A stretch of DNA of 13,099 nucleotides from assembly GCA_025201865.1 (NCBI GenBank), contig MU602934.1, forward strand, positions 5,250 to 18,348, in the 5' to 3' direction. The position numbers and the translations under genes were made by a program. The notes below the pieces were generated by a model. That model was not told the origin of the DNA. It ran no database searches and saw only the letters and a program-made list of their open reading frames with translations. This document shows positions 1 to 8,683 of the stretch, one piece after another. The DNA is from Ramicandelaber brevisporus. Lineage: Eukaryota > Kickxellomycota > Ramicandelaberales > Ramicandelaberaceae. Position 1 is the first letter of the stretch. Each line of letters starts with the position of its first letter.

Positions 1-108
1 CTCAAGCAGTGCACTCTGCTCAGCTGTTAGAGGGATACCATTGAATCTGCTCGGCAGATCTGCTGCCGCTGTTGTTGCAACTGCTGTTTGTTCTGGCTGT
101 CTGGTCAT
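1..108 (-). CDS. N-terminal fragment of an unidentified protein (runs off the left edge)
   Basis: Reading the minus strand from the ATG at 106-108, 36 sense codons follow with no stop before the window edge. The peptide starts MTRQPEQTAVATTAAADLPS and continues with a segment reading RFNGIPLTAEQSALLE. An Ala/Thr-rich, probably disordered start followed by a charged, helix-prone stretch looks like a normal protein N terminus. The ATG lies in an AACAAAAA-type A-rich context, and no in-frame ATG is seen just upstream. The gene is divergent from NAA25 and shares its short upstream spacer. I do not recognise the family and assign no function. The call rests only on an open frame at the edge plus plausible composition, so it could be a chance frame. 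Confidence 0.5.
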   Translation of the reverse strand, partial: MTRQPEQTAVATTAAADLPSRFNGIPLTAEQSALLE

Positions 109-282
109 TTTTTGTTACAGTTTTGCTTTTTTTGTTACTCGATTCTGTAGTCGATCCACGTCGTACTTTTTTCAATCTTGATTTGATCCGCGTTAGCCTT
201 TCTTGATCGCTTTCGTCGTCGTCGTTGTCGTTGTCGTCGCCTTGCTACAGCAGCTGCTCTTATCCGTCTATCTGGAAAGCAA
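109..282. promoter_or_regulatory. Bidirectional promoter spacer between the left-edge gene and NAA25
   Basis: This 174-base spacer lies between two divergent start codons, so it must hold both leaders and probably both promoters. It is T-rich on the plus strand, with T runs near 109-133 and 167-172. A TCGTCGTCG/TTGTCG repeat tract at about 210-240 precedes the NAA25 ATG. No clear TATA box is visible. The NAA25 ATG sits in the context AGCAAATG, with A at -3. Confidence 0.45.
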
Positions 283-3200
283 ATGTCGCGTACAATATTT
301 AGTCGTATTCACGAGCTGCACTTGGCAGGACAATATGCAGAGGCTGTCAGCTGGTGCGATCTCGCGTTACGCAACATGAATGGTGAGAGTGAAGCCGAGA
401 CTGTTCAGCTCACACGCGTTTTCCGCCTCAAATCCATCATCAACCTTGACCGTGCGTCATCAAATGTAAAGACCACAACAGGTTCGACTGGTATTAGTAG
501 TAGTAGTAGTAGTAGTAGTATATCACCAGAGCTACTCAAGATTGATCCAATAAAGACACTTGAGGGATTACTGAATGGTCCTGATCAGCTATCCAATGAA
601 AAGGCACTCAATATACTGATGCAGTATTTAATTGAATGGTCAGTTGGTGGAGCAATGCCCAAGTTTGACTCAACTGTTCCGAAAAAGAGTTATTATGCAT
701 ATGCATATGAGAACTGCTTATTACTCTTTAACGCATCGCACAACTCCAAGTATTTGGCATGGGCAAGTGTAATGGGCTTACTCGATGCACGCTATACTCC
801 AACACAATACCAATCTATTAAGTTAGCTCCGTGTGTTAAGCTAGTAATAGAGGCTATTGAAGCACTGGATGGAAAGGAACCAGATGGCGCCAGTTTGAAA
901 ACATCACAGACGTCCTCACCGTCACCTCCTCCAAAACAGACTGGATATAGACTTAAAGCTGCCTCAGAGGATAAACATCGAGATAGAGGAGAATATGCCC
1001 GAGTCTATTTGGAGATTATGATGCATGTTGATAACCCTCAGCAAGTTTTGGAGGAAGTGTATAATGGAACCCCAGATTACGAGCCAAAGTGGGTATTAGT
1101 AGATCAAGAATTGGCTTGCAAGAATTTGGAACTATTGGCTAAACTGGAAAGACATGAAGATGTAGTTAGAATTGCTACGAATGCTATTAAAGATGAAGGA
1201 CATCAGGACTGGACGTATTTTGTTCAACTTATCGAATCATCTGTTCAGTTAGATAAGAGTAGCACTGATAAGAGTGATAGTACTAAGAATAGTTACTTGG
1301 ACAAGGCTGCAGATTTGGTCAAAGTTATTCCAGAGACTTATCCAGTGTTGAGAAGAGCTGCGTTGTTGGCTGGAATACTGATTGGCAAACATAGACTTGA
1401 TTTGGCAGAGAAGGATTCATCTCTTCGTGGAGAGCTATTCCTTGAACAGACGAAGCGCATTGTGGAGTTTATTAACAAGTATGGAGACAGACCGAGCTGC
1501 TTTGGTGATATTAAGCCGTATTTAGTTAGAGATATGGAAATTACATCGTCATCTGGAGCCAACTTACCATTTGCAGCGCAGCTTTTGTTGGAAGAGATCA
1601 TATGGTTCTTGGATTATACACCAAATGGATCTGTAAAAGAATTGACCACTTTTGCCAATACACTGTTTGCTAGATTGTGGAAGTCAAATGTATTGCAGAA
1701 TAAGAAGGAGGATGACTGGCATTTGGCCTATAGATCAATTAGACTCTCAGCACATGCTTTGCTGTTGGCAAACTCTAAATCACCCGCAGCATCTCATTTG
1801 TCACGTGCATTGGCAATGGTTTATAGCGGATTAAATGCATATCCAAAGTGTCATTATTTACTGGTACTGGCGCTTCGTATTCATCAGTTATGTGGATCGC
1901 CAGCTGAAGCCAGCGAGATATATCAAGCATTGCGCATTAAACATATTCAGCATACGACATTATCTCATCTTCTGTCAGGCAGTTTTATGAGAGTTGGAGG
2001 CCAGGCTAGCCGTGAACATGAACACTCATTTGAATGTTTAGCTGAACAAAGAGAGCCACTGTCTGCTGCAAATGATGCCGCCGTCGAAGCTCTCCGCAGT
2101 GAGGCAATCTCTCGTCTTGTGGAGTTTGTTGAATTTAAAGATAGATATGTCAAAGCATTGCCCCATAAAATCAATCTCATGATGGTTATTAGGTATAGCA
2201 TGTTTACTGAGAGAGATCCACTCAACCTTCGGCAGAGAGTTAATAATTTGACTCTGAACGAGGCTGAATGGACTGCAGAATGTGATAAGGATTTTGTGGA
2301 TTTGCGTGACTTCTCAATTATTCCATGTGCCACTAACTCTGATTTGCACCCAGAATTGACATTGGATACCTTGACCCGTAGAAACGTAATGGGCTATCAA
2401 AATATGGATTTGGAGCGGGTTAGAATTGGTATTAGAAAATTTACTGCCAATCGGCAATCTAGCAATGTGGAGTCTCTAATTACCAAATTACATGGTTTGG
2501 AGAATGAACCAGAGCTGAAATTGGAATCTACTGTTATTGAACTAACGTGCATCCTGGCTGAAATTGCAACTGAATTGATGGGAGCAAGCAAGAGCGTTTC
2601 AAAGATTACCGAATTGGCAAGTAAAGTTGGAGACGTGTTCAGAAGAGCACAAGCTGACATTCCAAGCTCATCTCTCGCTTCATCGAACGTCTTTATGACT
2701 GCATCCGCACTTGAACAGTGCACTATCATTGTCCAGCTGGTCCAAGAAGTATCTGCGATGCTGTTTGAGTATGTCACATATCTGAATCCCAGCGCAGCTC
2801 AGTCAATTTCAAATGATGCTGGAAAAGGCGGCAAGCCATCTTCGTCATCAAAGGGCAAGAAGAAGAGTAGCAATCCACCAAACAAGAGCCAGTCCAAGGC
2901 TGTCCCGCCAAAGCCTGCTGAGCCAGCCAGTCACGGACTCAACGCTGAGGCTGTGGCGTCAATCAAGCTTGCTCTCCAAGAGATTGCATCAGCCGCCGCC
3001 ACGTCGGTTACTCAAACAAGCAAATCACTGAATGAATGGAAAGCAAGTCTCAAGAAGGCTGTTTCTGACATTTCAGCAAAGGCGTCCGCTGAGATTGCTG
3101 CCCAACTTGCTGCCTCATTCTCGCTGGCTGATTCCAAGTCATCCAAAGGTAAAGGCAAAGGAAAGAAGGGCAAATCTGCATCTGCCGCCGCAACAACAAC

Positions 3201-3384
3201 AGCCGGTGAAGACACATCATCCGCAAAGAGTGCCAATGATGAAGCCACAGCTGAAATTACTCGTCGCGCCGTCGAGTTCCCAAGAACAGTAACCACGCTG
3301 TCTTGGTCAGCGGCATTTGATGAATTGAGTGCAAGATTGGCATCATCAGCTGATATCATCCCAACTATCCTGGCACATCTCTAA
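283..3384 (+). CDS. NAA25: NatB N-terminal acetyltransferase auxiliary subunit (NAA25/Mdm20-like)
   Basis: This is the large TPR-type subunit that anchors NatB to the ribosome and activates the catalytic subunit NAA20, which acetylates nascent Met-Asp/Glu/Asn/Gln N termini. The protein has 1033 residues; from memory the human protein has about 970. Family landmarks appear in order: a TPR-like start at 1-60; DWTYFVQLIESSVQL near 310; GDRPSCFGDIKPYL near 401; YPKCHYLLVLALRIHQLCG near 520; KHIQHTTLSHLL near 553, the most diagnostic block; RLVEFVEFKDRY near 610; and a DLRDFS block near 675. Lys/Ser-rich tracts at about 848-880 and 950-985 resemble the lysine run near the C terminus of the human protein. 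The gene has one exon with ATG at 283 and TAA at 3382-3384. Insertions include a poly-Ser tract at 71-80. Other TPR scaffolds such as NAA15 fit less well because of the KHIQ and DRPSCF blocks. Confidence 0.9.
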   Translation: MSRTIFSRIHELHLAGQYAEAVSWCDLALRNMNGESEAETVQLTRVFRLKSIINLDRASSNVKTTTGSTGISSSSSSSSISPELLKIDPIKTLEGLLNGPDQLSNEKALNILMQYLIEWSVGGAMPKFDSTVPKKSYYAYAYENCLLLFNASHNSKYLAWASVMGLLDARYTPTQYQSIKLAPCVKLVIEAIEALDGKEPDGASLKTSQTSSPSPPPKQTGYRLKAASEDKHRDRGEYARVYLEIMMHVDNPQQVLEEVYNGTPDYEPKWVLVDQELACKNLELLAKLERHEDVVRIATNAIKDEGHQDWTYFVQLIESSVQLDKSSTDKSDSTKNSYLDKAADLVKVIPETYPVLRRAALLAGILIGKHRLDLAEKDSSLRGELFLEQTKRIVEFINKYGDRPSCFGDIKPYLVRDMEITSSSGANLPFAAQLLLEEIIWFLDYTPNGSVKELTTFANTLFARLWKSNVLQNKKEDDWHLAYRSIRLSAHALLLANSKSPAASHLSRALAMVYSGLNAYPKCHYLLVLALRIHQLCGSPAEASEIYQALRIKHIQHTTLSHLLSGSFMRVGGQASREHEHSFECLAEQREPLSAANDAAVEALRSEAISRLVEFVEFKDRYVKALPHKINLMMVIRYSMFTERDPLNLRQRVNNLTLNEAEWTAECDKDFVDLRDFSIIPCATNSDLHPELTLDTLTRRNVMGYQNMDLERVRIGIRKFTANRQSSNVESLITKLHGLENEPELKLESTVIELTCILAEIATELMGASKSVSKITELASKVGDVFRRAQADIPSSSLASSNVFMTASALEQCTIIVQLVQEVSAMLFEYVTYLNPSAAQSISNDAGKGGKPSSSSKGKKKSSNPPNKSQSKAVPPKPAEPASHGLNAEAVASIKLALQEIASAAATSVTQTSKSLNEWKASLKKAVSDISAKASAEIAAQLAASFSLADSKSSKGKGKGKKGKSASAAATTTAGEDTSSAKSANDEATAEITRRAVEFPRTVTTLSWSAAFDELSARLASSADIIPTILAHL
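496..520 (+). repeat. (AGT)8 microsatellite coding poly-Ser in NAA25
   Basis: Eight perfect AGT units plus one base encode a Ser run at about residues 72-79 of NAA25, inside a Ser/Thr-rich insertion. The pure codon use suggests slippage rather than selection on the protein. Length variation between strains is likely and would stay in frame. Confidence 0.9.
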
Positions 3385-3971
3385 TAATATCAATAATACT
3401 ACTAATAATTATAACAATATCGTCCATTCACTTCTTTTAAACCAAAAAAGAAAGAAACAAAACACATTAAGATCACTTATCTTTCAGCGATCGGGTGAGA
3501 GGGGGAATGCCGGTCAATGGGCGGAGGAAGGGAGGGGGAGGAAGAGGAAGAGCATGCTCGTGAACATAAATCATCGTATGAGCGCGTGACCACCTGTTGT
3601 GACCTTCGTTGGGTCGATCGATGGTGTTGTCTGATGATGGCTACAGACGCATTCACACTCACGCGCGATGATGATAACACCAACTGCGACAGTAACGACA
3701 GCAGCAGCAGCAGCAGCAGCAGCAACGACACGCGTCATCGGAACTGACGTTGCATCATGGTGCACGCAATTAGTCAGACCAGTTTCATACAACAGCCTTC
3801 TGTCGCATAACGTAAGAGCGCCAGTTGCATCTCGTTTTCAGTTGTCAAACACGCAAACCTCCTCCTCCGTAATCTTTCTCCGAACACACGCCCTCTTCAA
3901 CCGACAGGTTTCCACGCTAAGCATACGCTTTGTACACAAGAACACAAGAACACAAGAAGAAGGAAGGAAGG
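3385..3971. other. NAA25-PANK spacer: 3' UTR, G/A-rich tract, CAG repeat, PANK leader
   Basis: The first 100 bases after the NAA25 stop are rich in AATAAT/ACTAAT and fit a 3' UTR, although no exact AATAAA is present. A G/A-rich purine tract follows at about 3493-3555, then the CAG repeat. The last 30 bases before the PANK ATG are a purine tract of ACACAAG and GAAGGAAGG units. A 119-codon frame opens with ATG at 3668 and overlaps the PANK start in another frame; it is treated as a finding. Confidence 0.6.
3699..3723 (+). repeat. (CAG)8 microsatellite
   Basis: Eight perfect CAG units plus one base lie in the spacer upstream of PANK, flanked by the imperfect AACGACA motif on both sides. The tract is not in a recognised coding region. 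Confidence 0.9.
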
Positions 3972-5615
3972 ATGAGCCACAGCCACAGCGACAGCCAGAG
4001 CCAGAGCCAGAGCCAGGTAGGCAATGAGGTGATCTGCACGGACACTCACGGTTATTTCGGAGTTGATATCGGGGGCACACTTGTCAAGGTCATCTTCTAC
4101 GACCCTCCAACTACAACAACTATTACAACTGCTGCTGCTGGTGTTGCTGGTGCTGGTGCTGGTGCTGCCAGTACAGCTTCATCATCGAATGGGGTATCCC
4201 GAGTTCGGGATCTCATTCTGTCAGCGCGTCGATTCGGCGCAACGGGTGTCCGTGATGTTAGGCTCGGATTCAAGACGCGCGCTGGTGGAACCTTTCACTT
4301 TGTGCTGTTTGAAACTCAGCGCATTGAAAACGCCGTTGCATTCATCAAGGACAACATTGCGAGATTTGGCGGTAGTCCAACTTCTCCAGCGGAAAGATCA
4401 GTGTTGGGAGATGTGCCGTTTATTAGGGTGACTGGAGGTGGATCATTCAAGTACAAGACTCTGATTGAGAGCGAGCTGGGAGTTCAGGTGGTTAAGGTGG
4501 ATGAAATGAGATCACTGATTGCTGGCGTTAGTTTCCTATTGGAACATGTGCCTGATGAATCATATGCTTTTAGAGATTTGGATGAGTCTTTGGATAACAT
4601 TGAAATTGATAACGAATCGGCCGATGAGGATGATGACCTGGAGACTGCCACAGCTTCGCCAACATCTGCAGATAATGGATTCTACAAGGTGGTAAATGTT
4701 AGTCATCCAACTGGTACGGTCAGTGCAGTCAGTGCAGCCAGTGGACGTCAGCGTGATCATGCCGAGTTGGATGCAGTTTATAAGAACATTGCTGAGTCAA
4801 CTCCAGCTCCAGACTCCACTGAATCAGCTACTGTTGCTGCTGCTACCGCCGCTAATACCACTGCTAGTATTGGAAAGAGTGGCGATGTGATTCCTCGCAT
4901 CTTGATTCCAGATGGTGAGGATCGAGTATATGCATCGGGCAAAGACCAGGTGTATCCATATCTGCTGTGTAATGTAGGCACAGGTGTATCTATTCTCAAG
5001 GTGACTGGTGAATCAACATTTGAGCGAGTATCAGGAAGTGGCATTGGCGGCGGCACTTTTCTTGGATTGAGTCGAATGCTGACTCAGGCGAGATCATTCC
5101 GCGAAGCCATGACTCAGGCTAAAATTGGGGATTCTGCCGAATGCAACATGACAGTCGGCGATATCTACGGCGATGCATACTCGGCCATTGGTCTCAAGTC
5201 GTCAATGGTTGCCAGTTTCTTTGCAAAGCCTCCACCTCACCTGGTTGAGCCAATCGATCCATCTTCTTCTGCTAATGCTGCTGCTAGTGCGACTTCAACT
5301 ACTGCCGTTTCAGGGGAAGACATGGATGATGTATCTGCCAAATCTCGTGATGCTGATATTAACCGTGCATTGCTGCTGATGATTACCAACAACATTGGTC
5401 AGATTGTGTACTTGAACGCTCGGTTGCACGGCATTGACCGAATCTACTTTGCCGGTAACTTCTTGCGCAAGAATCGACTGCCAATGAGATATCTGGCGCG
5501 TGCAATCAAGTTCTGGTCTCAAGGTCAAATGACTGCTTACTTCTTCCGCCATGAAGGCTACTTTGGTGCTTGTGGTGCTTACATTGCTCCAGTTTCGGAT
5601 ACTACTACCGCTTAA
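3972..5615 (+). CDS. Type II (eukaryotic) pantothenate kinase
   Basis: It phosphorylates pantothenate with ATP, the first and rate-controlling step of CoA synthesis. The protein has 547 residues from the ATG at 3972; the open frame extends a few codons upstream but contains no ATG there. Residue numbers are from that ATG. FGVDIGGTLVK (29-39) is the ASKHA phosphate-1 motif. FETQRIENAVAFI (113-125) follows, then TGGGSFKYK (154-162). KVDEMRSLIAGV (175-186) contains the presumed catalytic Glu at 178. NVGTGVSILKV (334-344) and GSGIGGGTFLGLSRML (355-370) are the nucleotide and acetyl-CoA-site glycine motifs. IYFAGNFLR (491-499) and FWSQGQ near 514-519 complete the core. About 120 residues of acidic, low-complexity sequence (196-316) interrupt the core, and shorter Ala/Thr tracts lie at about 46-72 and 430-450. 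The N terminus is a Ser-His/Ser-Gln repeat. It is convergent with the ceramide glucosyltransferase. Confidence 0.93.
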   Translation: MSHSHSDSQSQSQSQVGNEVICTDTHGYFGVDIGGTLVKVIFYDPPTTTTITTAAAGVAGAGAGAASTASSSNGVSRVRDLILSARRFGATGVRDVRLGFKTRAGGTFHFVLFETQRIENAVAFIKDNIARFGGSPTSPAERSVLGDVPFIRVTGGGSFKYKTLIESELGVQVVKVDEMRSLIAGVSFLLEHVPDESYAFRDLDESLDNIEIDNESADEDDDLETATASPTSADNGFYKVVNVSHPTGTVSAVSAASGRQRDHAELDAVYKNIAESTPAPDSTESATVAAATAANTTASIGKSGDVIPRILIPDGEDRVYASGKDQVYPYLLCNVGTGVSILKVTGESTFERVSGSGIGGGTFLGLSRMLTQARSFREAMTQAKIGDSAECNMTVGDIYGDAYSAIGLKSSMVASFFAKPPPHLVEPIDPSSSANAAASATSTTAVSGEDMDDVSAKSRDADINRALLLMITNNIGQIVYLNARLHGIDRIYFAGNFLRKNRLPMRYLARAIKFWSQGQMTAYFFRHEGYFGACGAYIAPVSDTTTA

Positions 5616-5818
5616 ACCATTATTACATATCCTGTTTTATTTATTTTATTCTCTAGTATTGAAAATTGCAATAGTTATTTATATTAACAGAGAATGCGAA
5701 GAGGATGGTGATGATGAAGATGATGAATGCTTAAAGTCCTTAAAAGAAGAAAAAATAAGTTAAAAGATAAAAAAAATATACTTGGTAAATTAACACGAAA
5801 GTGAAAGAAGGATGAGGA
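5616..5818. other. Convergent 3' spacer between PANK and ceramide glucosyltransferase
   Basis: This 203-base AT-rich stretch has to serve as terminator for transcripts arriving from both sides. The plus strand shows T-rich TTTATTTATTTTATTC at about 5636-5651, then a GATGATGAAGATGATGAA purine tract and A-rich runs near 5745-5780. No exact AATAAA was seen for either gene. No gene is visible here. Confidence 0.55.
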
Positions 5819-7894
5819 TTAAGATGACAAGGCTGTGGTAGTAGAAGAAGGTTGTTCATCGAGTGATAGTGACTGCCGAGGAGATTGGGTTGATCCAAAG
5901 GCCACATCCTCACGGTTGCCATTGCGCTGCGACATGACTATGACATCGCCAAATAAATGTGCCAACCACAGCACAAATCGGCTGGGATACGCCACGACTG
6001 GATGTCGCAGAGCTGATTCCAAATCCACTGTAGCACCTGTGACTCCATTGAAGTTTGCAGTTGTTTCATACAGCCGTGCAGCAGCGTTCAAGAATCGATC
6101 TTGAGCGGGAACAGCCATCGGCCACTGTTGATCGCCATGGCCATCATTGGTAGTACTGGCGGTGCTGGCGGTACTGGCGGCGGTACTGGCGGCGGTGGTT
6201 GTGGTCGGACGAGGTTCATCATCCACTGGTTTGGCAGTACCATTCCACAGCAATTTGTAGTGACGCCCGCGCCAAATGATAGTGTTTCCAGCAACTGCAT
6301 AAATGAAAAGTGGCAATGCAGTAATCTCACGGAATAGCCATGCGACAATGAACGCACGAGTCTCTGCTGTTGTTGTAGAATAGACTGACGAGGATGTTGC
6401 TGCAGGCACAACCAGTGTATACTTCATTGGGAGCAACAGTGATGATGACGGCGATTGCTCACTTTCACTAGCAGTGTCATCGATATGCAATGGATTGACA
6501 ACTTTTGAGGTTGCAACCATCGAATGGCGTAACCAGTGTGCTCTCAAAGTTTGATGCAATGTGTAATCCAGCAGGAACGACAGCAGATAATGCAATAAGG
6601 CAAAGCCAAGTGGATGCACTCCAAACACTTTGTAGAATCCATATGAGGCAACCAAGCCACACATGATGGTCTCAGTCACCGGTTCAACCACCGTTGCTGC
6701 CGTTACATTAACCTTCCGGATTCTGGTCCATCTTGCTCTCCGCAGCAGATAATCAGAGACCGACATTGATCCAAGAGTCTGAATTGCCAAATCCGATGTC
6801 ACTGCATGTCTCAGCGGCCCGCCCAGCGCTTTGGGCAATCTCCACAGCATTTGTCCAATTGTATTGTCCTCTGAGGGGATATCGGCCAATGCAGCAAGTC
6901 CTCCAAAATGAGCCATAACTGATTTACGATACATGTTGCTTTTACCAACAACGCAGCTATCTGGTGCCAAAAAGTTGAGTGCAAGATATATTTTTGCATG
7001 CATCGTTCCCAGAAATGCACCTTCCATCTCTGCACCAAATCCAAGTCCGTTAACTCCAAATGGTAAGTGATGGACTATACCCAGTCCATATTTGCCGGAT
7101 TGCTTCCATTCCGCAGTTTCTGACTCTAGAAACAAGTCGACTGAGCGCGATAAGCATCCAGAATCGACGGAAACGTTGGAATCGCATATCCAGACCAAAT
7201 CATGCGAAGCCTGTTCGTAGGCGTTGATCATGTTGCAGATTTTGGGATTTGAGCCAATTACTCGTTCACCAACCATCAAGCGGGCATTGACATTGGGGAA
7301 TTCAGAGAGCAGTTCGCGGGCGACCGGGGCTGCTGGGTCAGAGGCATCCGCAACCGCCAGCAGGATTTCAATGGGACCGGGATAGTCGAGCATGAAGGAT
7401 GATGCCAGGTTGGACCGTAGTGCTGGATCAATTCCTTTAAGAGGTCGAATGATAGTCACACCTGGCAACTGTGGCGCTGCTGTTGTTGTTGTTGCTGATG
7501 CGGTCGCTGTTGCTGCTGTTGTTGCGGATGTAGATGTGTCGTCATGATTGTCAGATGGTAGATGTTCACGGGCTGATGTCATACATGTTGCTGTTTGTGC
7601 TACGGATGACAATTTGTCAGACACCGAAGACGGCGAAGATGGTTGGATGTGTTTGAGAGGAGTGTGGCGAGAGTACAAGAATACTGCCACGAGGGTTCCG
7701 AGTATTGACAAGAATGAGACAATGGACCATACAAGGAACGATGTGGCCACGAGGACTTGCTCGACTGACGGCATGTACTGCAACAGCGAACTTTCGCTTC
7801 CGAAAGTGTTGTGCGTCGCGCCGAACTCATGTATCATGTTGCTGCCTATGCTGTTGCTGCTGCTGCTGTCACCGCCAACCATAAACACGGTCAT
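5819..7894 (-). CDS. Ceramide glucosyltransferase (GT21 family)
   Basis: It transfers glucose from UDP-glucose to ceramide to make glucosylceramide on Golgi/ER membranes. The open frame from ATG 7894 is 691 residues. A hydrophobic anchor spans about 48-74. PGVTIIRPLKGIDPALRSNL (144-163) is the characteristic GT21 start. The three Asp motifs are VADASDPA (181-188, D1), VWICDSN (234-240, D2) and PSEDNTIGQMLW (340-351, D3). RRARWTRIRK (385-394) is the (Q/R)xxRW motif. Hydrophobic segments follow at about 408-445 and 513-536, with AWLFREITALPLF and WRGRHYKLLWNGTA matching the family end. Unlike the roughly 394-residue human enzyme, it carries a Ser/Thr/Ala linker (83-141), a loop at 460-510 and a C-terminal tail of about 130 residues. 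The first 40 residues are low complexity, so Met41 (codon at 7772-7774), just before the anchor, may be the real start. Confidence 0.93.
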   Translation of the reverse strand: MTVFMVGGDSSSSNSIGSNMIHEFGATHNTFGSESSLLQYMPSVEQVLVATSFLVWSIVSFLSILGTLVAVFLYSRHTPLKHIQPSSPSSVSDKLSSVAQTATCMTSAREHLPSDNHDDTSTSATTAATATASATTTTAAPQLPGVTIIRPLKGIDPALRSNLASSFMLDYPGPIEILLAVADASDPAAPVARELLSEFPNVNARLMVGERVIGSNPKICNMINAYEQASHDLVWICDSNVSVDSGCLSRSVDLFLESETAEWKQSGKYGLGIVHHLPFGVNGLGFGAEMEGAFLGTMHAKIYLALNFLAPDSCVVGKSNMYRKSVMAHFGGLAALADIPSEDNTIGQMLWRLPKALGGPLRHAVTSDLAIQTLGSMSVSDYLLRRARWTRIRKVNVTAATVVEPVTETIMCGLVASYGFYKVFGVHPLGFALLHYLLSFLLDYTLHQTLRAHWLRHSMVATSKVVNPLHIDDTASESEQSPSSSLLLPMKYTLVVPAATSSSVYSTTTAETRAFIVAWLFREITALPLFIYAVAGNTIIWRGRHYKLLWNGTAKPVDDEPRPTTTTAASTAASTASTASTTNDGHGDQQWPMAVPAQDRFLNAAARLYETTANFNGVTGATVDLESALRHPVVAYPSRFVLWLAHLFGDVIVMSQRNGNREDVAFGSTQSPRQSLSLDEQPSSTTTALSS

Positions 7895-8061
7895 CTTCGT
7901 TCAGTTTATGCAAGGGGGAAGGAAAGGGCAGTCTCTCTGGAGAGTGAAAGCAGTCGTGATTGCCGTGCTTTGTTCACTCGCTGTTTGGCGTGTGGCTTTG
8001 TTGCCGTTCGTCGCTGCTGGTGTTGCTGCCGTGGAGGAGAGATTATTAAAGTTTTTTCTTC

Positions 8062-8085
8062 TTTCTGTTTCTGTTTCTGTTTCTG
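8062..8085 (+). repeat. (TTTCTG)4 tandem repeat
   Basis: Four perfect TTTCTG units lie 168 bases or more upstream of the ceramide glucosyltransferase ATG, so they read as a CAGAAA purine tract on the gene's sense strand. Confidence 0.9.
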
Positions 8086-8405
8086 TGGTTGCAGCGAGAG
8101 AAAGTTGGAGAGTAAAAAAAGAACACACGTCGACACTTTTCGAGGCTGCGGTGGATGGAAATATCAGGTGTTACCCAGGCGATAAAAGGCAACGACGACG
8201 ATGATGATGACGATGGTGGAAATGCCGATTCGATTCCACTGGTATTATTTTTATCGCCAAGCAAAAAAAAAGTTAGCCAAGAGCTACACAGTAAACGAGG
8301 AAGGCCGGAAAAAAAAGTCAAAAGGCAGAAAGAGTACAAGTGCGAATGAGATGATAGAGAGAAAGAGATGGAGAGGAAGAAGAGATAAAGAAAGGCTCGC
8401 AGTTG

Positions 8406-8428
8406 GAATGAGAATGAGAATGAGAATG
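8406..8428 (+). repeat. (GAATGA)n tandem repeat
   Basis: Three perfect GAATGA units followed by a partial fourth unit lie between pICln and the glucosyltransferase. They cause an MRMRMRM run in one plus-strand frame. Confidence 0.85.
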
Positions 8429-8661
8429 GATACGAGTAAACTGATCAACTGTTTGGGTGTCATTGCCGGAGCCTGTCGATCCCTCGTGGGATGCTGTGCA
8501 CTTCATATAGCAACAGTGCGACTCACAATGGGATCTGAATGGGAACTACATTGCTTCTTACCAGTCATGTATTTGCATTGAAAGGAAGAATAAAAAAACA
8601 ACAACAACAAGTTGGGTTGGTTTTAATGAAGTTGTTGGGATGATATACATTGTGGATTGCA

Positions 8662-8667
8662 TTTATT
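8662..8667 (-). terminator. Polyadenylation signal AATAAA for pICln
   Basis: The minus strand reads AATAAA 17 bases past the pICln TAA stop, within an A-rich context. This is the canonical eukaryotic hexamer at a short but workable distance from the stop. Confidence 0.5.
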
Positions 8668-8683
8668 GCTGCGTTCCTTTTTT

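Larger units (their letters stand above)
7895..8683. other. Spacer upstream of ceramide glucosyltransferase and downstream of pICln
   Basis: The 789 bases hold the leader and promoter of the minus-strand glucosyltransferase and the 3' UTR of pICln. Seen here are the TTTCTG repeat, a GACGACGATGATGATGACGATGG tract near 8190-8217 (given here as GAC/GAT triplets), A-rich runs at 8264-8271 and 8309-8315, the GAATGA repeat, and ACAACAACAACAA near 8600. No convincing gene is present. A 57-codon frame at 8408-8581 on the plus strand was considered and rejected. Confidence 0.55.

Noticed and set aside
8408-8581. 57-codon plus-strand frame beginning MRMRMRMDTSKL with a hydrophobic middle
   Set aside because: The start is made by the GAATGA repeat, the position fits the glucosyltransferase promoter and pICln 3' UTR, and no family or motif is recognisable.
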